Positions 14,492 to 19,411 of a DNA stretch of 19,411 bases are shown piece after piece. The stretch is taken from contig QMWT01000011.1 in NCBI GenBank assembly GCA_003661775.1, positions 1-19,411 on the forward strand, read 5' to 3'. The stretch is from Thermoprotei archaeon. Its GTDB lineage: Archaea; Thermoproteota; Thermoprotei_A; Sulfolobales; Ignisphaeraceae. The notes beneath the pieces were generated by a model. The model was not told the origin of the DNA and ran no database searches. It saw nothing but the letters and a program-made list of their open reading frames with translations. Position 1 is the first letter of the stretch. Each line of letters starts with the position of its first letter. A program made the translations under genes and the position numbers.

Positions 14492-15427
14492 TAACACAGC
14501 CAAAACCGCTTTTGCAGTATGGAGTCTATTCTCTGCCTCATCCCACACTACGGAATTAGGAGACTCCAGTACATCCTCTGTTACTTCTTCTCCTCGATGC
14601 GCAGGGAGACAGTGCATAAATATGAAATCCTTCTTGGCATGTTTGGCAAGCTCGCTATTCACCTGGTACTTCTGTAGATCTTTAATTCTCTTTTCACGCT
14701 CGGCTTCCTGCCCCATACTCACCCACACATCTGTGTAAACAACATCAGCGTTCTCAACCGCTTCTACGGGATCTCGAACAATTCTTATCTCGGCACCACT
14801 ACGCGAAGCCTCTTCCTCTGCACGTCTAAGGATATCCTTGTTAGGATCATAGCTGGGCGCCGTAGCTATGTAGATATTCGCTCCTAACATCGATGCTGCT
14901 AACATTAAGCTATGAAGTACATTGTCTGAACCGTCGCCCAGAAACGCTATCTTCAATCCCTCGATCCTGCCCTTCTTCTCCAGTATCGTCATCATATCAG
15001 CTATAGCTTGCAAAGGATGCTCTAAATCGCTTAACGCGTTTATTATCGGGATCCGAGCGTATTCGGCGAGTTCTACCAAGTCTCTATGTCTATAAACCCT
15101 AGCTGCTATCCCGTCAAGGTACCTCTCTAATACCCTAGCCGTATCCTTTATGGGTTCACCTCTACCAAGCTGCAACTCACTCCACGAGAGGTAGAACGAT
15201 CTGCCACCTAGCTGAGACATTGCCGCCTCTAAGCTTACACGTGTCCTCGTACTATGCTTCTGAAATATCAGGCCCAGAACCTTACCCTCGAGTATCGATA
15301 TTATACGTTCACCTGCATAAAACCTCCTTTTAAAGTCTAGCGATAGGTCTATTAGGAATTTGAGTTCTTCTGGTGTTAGATCCGCTATCGATAGCAGATC
15401 TCTACCACGCAAACTCCTAAAATTCAT
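14483..15427 (-). CDS. argF: Ornithine carbamoyltransferase
   Basis: Makes citrulline from ornithine and carbamoyl phosphate, in arginine biosynthesis. It is 314 aa, a full-length catalytic chain. The carbamoyl-phosphate loop STRTR lies at 59-63, HPLQ at 137-140, the ornithine-binding DVWVSMGQE at about 233-241, and HCLPAHRG at 272-279, which separates it from aspartate carbamoyltransferase. ATG 15427 has an excellent Shine-Dalgarno GGGAGGT (15430-15436 on the complementary strand) and a TATA-like box at 15466-15478. It is divergent from the DUF4443-like regulator. No other arg gene lies in the window. Confidence 0.95.
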   Translation of the reverse strand: MNFRSLRGRDLLSIADLTPEELKFLIDLSLDFKRRFYAGERIISILEGKVLGLIFQKHSTRTRVSLEAAMSQLGGRSFYLSWSELQLGRGEPIKDTARVLERYLDGIAARVYRHRDLVELAEYARIPIINALSDLEHPLQAIADMMTILEKKGRIEGLKIAFLGDGSDNVLHSLMLAASMLGANIYIATAPSYDPNKDILRRAEEEASRSGAEIRIVRDPVEAVENADVVYTDVWVSMGQEAEREKRIKDLQKYQVNSELAKHAKKDFIFMHCLPAHRGEEVTEDVLESPNSVVWDEAENRLHTAKAVLAVLLS

Positions 15428-15463
15428 CCAACCTCCCTTCTAGACTCGATATCTCTGAGAAAT

Positions 15464-15478
15464 AACCATATTTATCCC
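15464..15478. promoter_or_regulatory. TATA region shared by argF and the DUF4443-like gene
   Basis: The sequence ccatatttatccc reads as gggataaatatgg on the complementary strand. It predicts argF transcription start near 15444, giving a 17-base leader with the GGGAGGT element. Rightward it would start the DUF4443-like transcript near 15496, before TTG 15509. Only 81 bases separate the two genes, so the promoters must share this interval. Confidence 0.45.
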
Positions 15479-15508
15479 ATCACAGTATATGAGCTATCGG
15501 TAGCAGAT

Positions 15509-16186
15509 TTGGAGCATAGTCTGCTAAGCCGAATATGCAAAGCTGTCCACCTATTGAACGAACTCGTCAAAGAAAGGCGTGGCGTTAAGCCTAGATTTAG
15601 TAGATGTCACATACTAAAGGCTCTTCAGGTGCTTCTAGAGCATGAACCTATCGGAAGACCAACGCTTAAAAAACTTCTAAGTCTCGGAGAGACTAGTACG
15701 AAGAACATGATTAAGAGGCTTCGTGAACTTAAGCTAGTAGAAGTAGATATTGTAGGAGGTTCCTATCTGACGGATAGAGGTAGAGAAATAGCAGAGCTTC
15801 TCGTCGGCGCTCTAAAACCTCTTCCTAAAATGAAGATAGACAGCAGTATTGCACCTTGGAGGGCCTCATCTACTTGGTTATTGAAACACTTAGGTACTCT
15901 TGTCAGAACAGATAACATAGTCAAGATTAGAGACGAGGCCATTAAGGCTGGAGTTGAAGGTGTTGTGATCCTCATCTATAAGAAAGAATCTCTGATAATG
16001 CCTACTTCTTCAAAGCTTGAACACGTTACGGGTGTGATCATACCTAAAAACTGCAGCCATATGCTCGAAGATGGTGATATGATAACCATTGTCGGCTCAT
16101 CTACTCAAGATCCGTATGTACATTGTGAGGCGGTGCTCAATATAGTTGACTATTTCTGCAGATCATCTACGGAACCACATGTCTAA
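15509..16186 (+). CDS. Winged-helix protein with DUF4443-like C-terminal domain
   Basis: A 225-residue predicted transcriptional regulator. Residues 30-100 form a winged helix: ILKALQVLLEHEPIGRP, then TLKKLLSLGETSTKNMIKRLRELKLVEV (recognition helix about 60-75), and a wing ending in LTDRGREIAELL. The C-terminal domain (about 130-215) is alpha/beta with hydrophobic strands VEGVVILIY and HVTGVIIP and resembles archaeal DUF4443 proteins; it may sense a ligand. The start is TTG 15509; an upstream ATG at 15489 is blocked by a TAG. It is divergent from argF, so argF is a possible target (inference). Its last 24 bases overlap the fen C-terminus on the other strand. Confidence 0.75.
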   Translation: MEHSLLSRICKAVHLLNELVKERRGVKPRFSRCHILKALQVLLEHEPIGRPTLKKLLSLGETSTKNMIKRLRELKLVEVDIVGGSYLTDRGREIAELLVGALKPLPKMKIDSSIAPWRASSTWLLKHLGTLVRTDNIVKIRDEAIKAGVEGVVILIYKKESLIMPTSSKLEHVTGVIIPKNCSHMLEDGDMITIVGSSTQDPYVHCEAVLNIVDYFCRSSTEPHV

Positions 16187-17218
16187 GCTTCTTACTTTTC
16201 CTCGCAAATATTCCCTATACGCCTTCTTTAGTCTGGCAACTGCGTTCAGAACTCTATCTCTGGAAAAGTCGTATTCTTCAACTAGTAGCGTCATTATGGC
16301 TTTTTCGTCTGGTTCGCGCCACTTGATAGAGTACTCATCAGTAACTTGAGGTTTTAAGAAATATTCACGTATTTTCAACGGATCTTCAGGAAACTTAGCC
16401 CGTGGAAGTACCTTGAGTACTTTTTCAAGACTTCCATACCTTTTTATAAGCTGGTAAGCTGTCTTGGGCCCTACACCCTCAACCCCATCAGGGTTGTAGT
16501 CGGTACCTATAAGTATGGCTATATCCACTAGCTGTTCCCGAGTTATCTTCAGCGTTCTAAGCAACGCATCAAGTTCTATAATCTCTGGCAAGATCTCTAC
16601 ATACACATCTCTTCCAGGAAGTTTCCTTTTTCCAGTGATAGTGAGGTTTCTCACCAGTCTTGGAGCCCCAAAGAGCAGTGAGTCATAGTCTTGGCTTCCA
16701 ACACCCCATGCATCGCCTTTCTTAGCCACATAAGCGGCTTGTGCTTCACCCTCAGCAGGTGCCTGTATATATGGTATACCCATAGCTTCTAGGAGCTTCT
16801 TAGAGGCGTCAACCATCTCATCCGTCAACTTTATGGCCTGAACGGCATACTTTTTGGCCTCCTCAACTCTGCCTTCGGCTCTTGCCCTACGAGCTTTTTC
16901 GGCAGCCTCCTCGCGTCTAATTCTTCTACGCTCTATCTCTGCCGCCTTGATTTCAGGAGGTTTACCATCAAACACATAGATAGGCTTTATACCATGCTCA
17001 ACTAGGTTTATCGTCCTATAGAAGAGCCCGCTTAAGTGACTCGTCACACGTCCACGTCTGTCCATGAGGGGTGTTCCGTCCGGCTGTCTTATAGCTGCAA
17101 GAAATTGATATAGAGCATTATAAGCATCTAGAGCTATCACTTTACCCATTAGCTCTCGGAGATCTTTCACCTGCCTACGCACTTCGTCGGGAATTAGCTC
17201 TCTAAAATTCACACCCAT
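16163..17218 (-). CDS. fen: Flap endonuclease 1 (FEN1/XPG family)
   Basis: Structure-specific nuclease that removes 5' flaps in Okazaki-fragment maturation and repair. It has 351 aa, the usual archaeal length. Metal ligands are all present: D31 (ALDAYNALY), D84 (YVFDGKPP), E156 and E158 (PAEGEAQ), D177 and D179 (GSQDYDSLLF), and D240 (LIGTDYNPDGVEGVGPK, with the helix-hairpin-helix beginning there). The arch region at 88-130 is long, charged and helical. The C-terminus ends KVRSLDMWFRR: the hydrophobic and aromatic PIP-box residues for PCNA are there but the usual glutamine is valine. ATG 17218 has GGGAG at 17225-17229 (complementary strand), directly beside a palindrome. It is monocistronic or paired with the upstream small gene. 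Confidence 0.95.
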   Translation of the reverse strand: MGVNFRELIPDEVRRQVKDLRELMGKVIALDAYNALYQFLAAIRQPDGTPLMDRRGRVTSHLSGLFYRTINLVEHGIKPIYVFDGKPPEIKAAEIERRRIRREEAAEKARRARAEGRVEEAKKYAVQAIKLTDEMVDASKKLLEAMGIPYIQAPAEGEAQAAYVAKKGDAWGVGSQDYDSLLFGAPRLVRNLTITGKRKLPGRDVYVEILPEIIELDALLRTLKITREQLVDIAILIGTDYNPDGVEGVGPKTAYQLIKRYGSLEKVLKVLPRAKFPEDPLKIREYFLKPQVTDEYSIKWREPDEKAIMTLLVEEYDFSRDRVLNAVARLKKAYREYLRGKVRSLDMWFRR

Positions 17219-17228
17219 CTCTTACTCC

Positions 17229-17244
17229 CGGCTAAGATTAGCCG
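17229..17244 (-). promoter_or_regulatory. Palindrome adjacent to the fen ribosome-binding site
   Basis: CGGCTA-agat-TAGCCG is a perfect 6-bp inverted repeat with a 4-base loop (agat on the plus strand, atct in the fen direction). In the fen direction its last G runs directly into the GGGAG Shine-Dalgarno, ten bases before ATG 17218. A TATA-like aatacgaataag upstream (about 17256-17268) would start transcription near this element. It may act as a leader hairpin that hides the ribosome-binding site or as an operator; both are inference. Confidence 0.45.
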
Positions 17245-17301
17245 TTGTACCACTTATTCGTATTTCCCTGAAATCCTTGATGAATCTGCTTCCGAACAAT
17301 A

Positions 17302-17538
17302 TTACCTAATACTTTTGCGTAGCTTTATTACACGCATATCCTCCTTCTGAGGTATTACGTGAATGAATCCTTCGACCTCGAGCTTCATTAACGCTGATAT
17401 GAATTCCGTATATGATATGTCGTATTCTCTTCTGAGCAGTTCTAGCAACTCCCGATCTGATATTAATCCTCCTCTTTCTTGTAGTAAACGGAGTATCCTA
17501 ACAAGCATTAATCTTTTGCTCACCACAAATCTCCACAC
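17302..17538 (-). CDS. Small winged-helix protein
   Basis: A 78-residue protein with one winged helix-turn-helix: LMLVRILRLLQERGGLISDRELLELLRREY, then the recognition-helix candidate SYTEFISALMKLEVEG and wing FIHVIPQKEDMRVIKLR. It is probably a DNA-binding regulator or a small chromatin-associated factor; the family is not recognised. Start choice is uncertain: GTG 17538 is the longest, but GGAG just inside it (17531-17534, complementary strand) favours GTG 17526 or 17523. It lies 37 bases after the aEF1-beta stop on the same strand and 83 bases before fen, so it may be part of the zinc-ribbon/aEF1-beta transcript. Confidence 0.7.
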   Translation of the reverse strand: MWRFVVSKRLMLVRILRLLQERGGLISDRELLELLRREYDISYTEFISALMKLEVEGFIHVIPQKEDMRVIKLRKSIR

Positions 17539-17575
17539 TCTTTCGACTATCAGCTATACTGCTGAATAAAGACGC

Positions 17576-17854
17576 TTAAAAAGCGAGTCTCGTTATGTAC
17601 TCAACTTCGACATTATCGACCTCATCGACTCCTCGAATGACTTCCTCTAACTCTTCAGTACCACCTTCGGTCTCCTCAGGCATCGTTACGTAGAGCATCA
17701 AGGCCTTATAACCGAACGCTATGTCCAGAGGCTCCCACTTGGCAATTTTGTACTTTTCTTGAGGAAGCGCCTTCTCTATTTTCTTAACTAGAGGCTCTAG
17801 ATTCTCCATAACATCTTTAGGATACACTTTAAGCACGACAAGCACTTGAGCCAT
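17576..17854 (-). CDS. ef1b: Elongation factor 1-beta (aEF1B)
   Basis: The archaeal guanine-nucleotide exchange factor for aEF1-alpha, a single-domain protein with a ferredoxin-like fold. It has 92 aa, the usual archaeal size. Diagnostic blocks are VLVVLKVYPKDVMENLEPLV at the N-terminus, KWEPLDIAFGYKALMLYVTMPE in the middle, and the VDNVEVEYITRLAF end, which matches the conserved C-terminal strand contacting the elongation factor. It lies 11 bases after the zinc-ribbon gene, a gene order common in archaea, and the two are surely cotranscribed. Confidence 0.93.
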   Translation of the reverse strand: MAQVLVVLKVYPKDVMENLEPLVKKIEKALPQEKYKIAKWEPLDIAFGYKALMLYVTMPEETEGGTEELEEVIRGVDEVDNVEVEYITRLAF

Positions 17855-17865
17855 AACTCTTCACC

Positions 17866-18072
17866 TCAAGGCCCTTCAAATCCACAGTTTGGACAACGAT
17901 AGGTTATCGCATGTTTTCTGCACTCGTAGCATCTCCATATGATTATCTTTCCGCAGTTTGGACATAGAAATGCTACAGCTTTCTTACCTGGCATAATGGG
18001 TCTCTTACAGCTAGAACACAACCTTAGGGACGCAGCTTCGTGTATCGCTGGTTTTGAGTAGCTGACGGCCAT
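17866..18072 (-). CDS. Small double zinc-ribbon protein
   Basis: A 68-residue protein with four CxxC pairs: C19-C22, C37-C40 (CPNC), C48-C51 (CYEC) and C60-C63 (CPNC). They can form two zinc-binding sites. It matches the short archaeal zinc-ribbon family (DUF1610-like, HVO_2753-type) often found immediately before aEF1-beta. A nucleic-acid or translation-related role is inferred from that context. ATG 18072 has AAGGTGGG four bases upstream, and the shared TATA at 18114-18123 lies at proper distance. Confidence 0.87.
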   Translation of the reverse strand: MAVSYSKPAIHEAASLRLCSSCKRPIMPGKKAVAFLCPNCGKIIIWRCYECRKHAITYRCPNCGFEGP

Positions 18073-18113
18073 TTTCCCACCTTCTTATAACCTCTTCTAC
18101 TCATTGCACTATC

Positions 18114-18123
18114 AATATAAAAG
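18114..18123. promoter_or_regulatory. Shared divergent TATA box
   Basis: The element aatataaaag reads cttttatatt on the complementary strand and is TATA-like both ways. Leftward start is predicted near 18092, giving a 20-base leader with AAGGTGGG before the zinc-ribbon gene. Rightward start is predicted near 18144, about 12 bases before the PTH2 ATG. No second good TATA box lies in the 83-base gap between ATG 18072 and ATG 18156. Confidence 0.45.
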
Positions 18124-18155
18124 CCTTATGTAGTAATCTGCACTGGTTGCAGGAC

Positions 18156-18521
18156 ATGGAGTGCAGAGGAGAATTTAAACAAGTAATAGTTGTACGCAGT
18201 GATATTAAAATGAGCAAAGGTAAATTAGCTACACAAGTTGCCCATGCAGCTGTGGAGGCAACCTTGAGAACATTAAAGATAAAGCCTGAGTGGGTCGAGT
18301 GCTGGCTCTCTCAAGGACAGAAGAAAGTAGTGTTGAAAGTAAACAATCTAGATGAGCTTCTAAAGATCAAGGAAGATGCTCAGCGAAATTCCTTAATAGC
18401 TGTTCTAGTGGTTGACGCTGGGAGAACAGAGCTTCCTCCAGAAACGCCTACAGCTGTTGGAATAGGTCCTGCGCCTGCCGAGCTTATCGATAAGATCACT
18501 GGGAGGTTGAAGCTTCTTTGA
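18156..18521 (+). CDS. pth2: Peptidyl-tRNA hydrolase, PTH2 type
   Basis: Releases tRNA from prematurely dropped peptidyl-tRNA; this is the archaeal/eukaryotic PTH2 fold, unrelated to bacterial Pth. It has 121 aa from ATG 18156. The conserved segments are FKQVIVVRSDIKMSKGKLATQVAHAA at the N-terminus, the QKKVVLKV strand, VVDAGRTELPPETPTAVGIGPAP and the C-terminal IDKITGRLKLL helix. TTG 18147 is a three-codon longer alternative. The next gene starts within its stop codon (TTGA overlap), so PTH2 and the TruD homologue are translationally coupled. Confidence 0.95.
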   Translation: MECRGEFKQVIVVRSDIKMSKGKLATQVAHAAVEATLRTLKIKPEWVECWLSQGQKKVVLKVNNLDELLKIKEDAQRNSLIAVLVVDAGRTELPPETPTAVGIGPAPAELIDKITGRLKLL

Positions 18522-19411
18522 ACCTTCCCCTCATAGACATAGCACTCGGTATGGAGCTCTATGCTACGCCAACACCTCCAGTACCTTCAGCAAGGATATG
18601 TGGAGAAGAATCTTTTCAAGTGTATGAAGTGCACGGAGACTTTATCGTTAGACCTCCTTACCGAGCGTTAACTTCACATAGATGTCAATGGTTTGTATAC
18701 GCTATTGTTAAGAGAGGGCTCTCGACATTCGAAGCCGTCAGTATCTTATCTAGAGCTCTGCGCTGTAGATACGCGAAGTTTAGCGGACTTAAGGAAGCTT
18801 GGGGTACAACACATCAGTTAGTGTTTCTCAGTAACTGCGAGAGATATAGTGCCTATCTACGTCTAGGAGAGAAGCTCGAGGCTATATTTCTGGGATGCGT
18901 TGAAAGGACCCGTACGAATACAGGCAACCTATTTATGATAAAACTTGTAGTTGAGCCTGAGGATTTACCACGTCTTCGGCAGGCAGTAGAAGCTATCAAT
19001 ACCACGGAGATACCGAACTACTATGGCTACCAACGGTTCGGCTACGTACGGCCTATAACCCATTTAGTAGGCAAGATGCTTCTGGAACGTTTGTGGGACG
19101 AAGCGATAATGTGCATGATCGGCAAGCCCTTCCCGCAGGAGTCCCCCAGATCTGTCACCGCCAGGAAAGTTGCTGAAGGAGGAGATTACTGCCATGCTTA
19201 CCAACTTTTTAGAGAGGCGGGGCTCGAGATCGAGGCACGTATATCAAATAATCTATGCCGAGGAGCTTCACCGCTTGAGACTCTGAGAAAGCTACCTCGA
19301 GAACTTCTTCATCTCTACGTAAACGCATATCAAAGCTACTTGTTCAACAAAATTCTCTCGTCTCTATTTTCATCTAAGAAGAGCATATCTCAGGTCATCC
19401 CCGTACCAGGC
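18518..19411 (+). CDS. truD: TruD/Pus7-family tRNA pseudouridine synthase (partial, runs off the right edge)
   Basis: 298 codons are visible, with no stop before the window end. The protein belongs to the TruD/Pus7 pseudouridine synthases, which modify tRNA position 13 (35 in some archaea). Family blocks are GEESFQVYEVHGDF near 29-42, KRGLSTFEAV, RYAKFSGLKEAWGTTHQ at 84-100, NYYGYQRFGYVRP at about 167-179 and NAYQSYLFN near 269-277. The family's catalytic aspartate sits in a G-x-K-D motif; here that position is glutamate (E93, codon GAA). TTG 18518 shares four bases with the pth2 stop, and GGGAGGT at 18501-18507 is its ribosome-binding site. Everything else looks like an intact, expressed gene. 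Confidence 0.88.
   Translation, partial: MNLPLIDIALGMELYATPTPPVPSARICGEESFQVYEVHGDFIVRPPYRALTSHRCQWFVYAIVKRGLSTFEAVSILSRALRCRYAKFSGLKEAWGTTHQLVFLSNCERYSAYLRLGEKLEAIFLGCVERTRTNTGNLFMIKLVVEPEDLPRLRQAVEAINTTEIPNYYGYQRFGYVRPITHLVGKMLLERLWDEAIMCMIGKPFPQESPRSVTARKVAEGGDYCHAYQLFREAGLEIEARISNNLCRGASPLETLRKLPRELLHLYVNAYQSYLFNKILSSLFSSKKSISQVIPVPG

Noticed and set aside
1..19411. CRISPR arrays, insertion sequences, integrase/att sites, tRNA or rRNA genes
   Set aside because: No repeat-spacer pattern, transposase or integrase signature, cloverleaf or rRNA core was seen in reading both strands.

Overview
The window is a compact archaeal chromosome segment, almost certainly from a thermophilic member of the Thermoproteota (crenarchaeote, Desulfurococcales-like). 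It carries archaeal or eukaryote-type information genes: eL13, aEF1-beta, PTH2, FEN1, Hjc and the PIN-domain ATPase PINA. Further support comes from an archaeal lipid prenyltransferase, many TTG/GTG starts, A+T-rich TATA-like boxes and very short intergenic gaps. The genus cannot be fixed from the sequence alone. I see no tRNA, rRNA, CRISPR array, insertion sequence or prophage; this is mainly a housekeeping region.

Left part (1-6110): a 250-bp edge region; a DUF211 + TtuA-type tRNA thiolase pair; a protein of unknown function; a UbiA-family lipid prenyltransferase divergent from serine hydroxymethyltransferase; a CinA/MoCF-like protein coupled to the latter; and a convergent MIP18/SufT-like protein. 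Middle (6111-11127): an intergenic region with a hairpin or possible C/D-box RNA, seryl-tRNA synthetase, an eL13 operon, Hjc tail-to-tail with PINA, and a pyruvoyl decarboxylase (SpeD/ArgDC) behind a promoter region with inverted repeats. Right-middle (11128-15427): a winged-helix protein with a TatD-like hydrolase, a three-gene operon of unknown small proteins (one with two CX3CX3C motifs), an adenosine-specific-kinase-family protein with a basic-tailed partner, and ornithine carbamoyltransferase. Right end (15509-19411): a DUF4443-like regulator, FEN1, a winged-helix protein, the zinc-ribbon + aEF1-beta pair, and divergently PTH2 with a TruD-family pseudouridine synthase that runs off the window.

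Functional themes: tRNA modification, charging and translation (TtuA, SerRS, eL13, aEF1-beta, PTH2, TruD); recombination and repair (Hjc, PINA, FEN1); and central metabolism (SHMT, polyamine decarboxylase, ArgF, lipid prenyltransferase). Points most worth checking are the Asp-to-Glu change at the expected catalytic site of the TruD homologue, the twin CX3CX3C protein, the palindrome touching the fen ribosome-binding site, and the structured RNA candidate upstream of serS. I found no clear new multi-gene system; the best candidate for unexplored biology is the unknown operon at 12337-13314.
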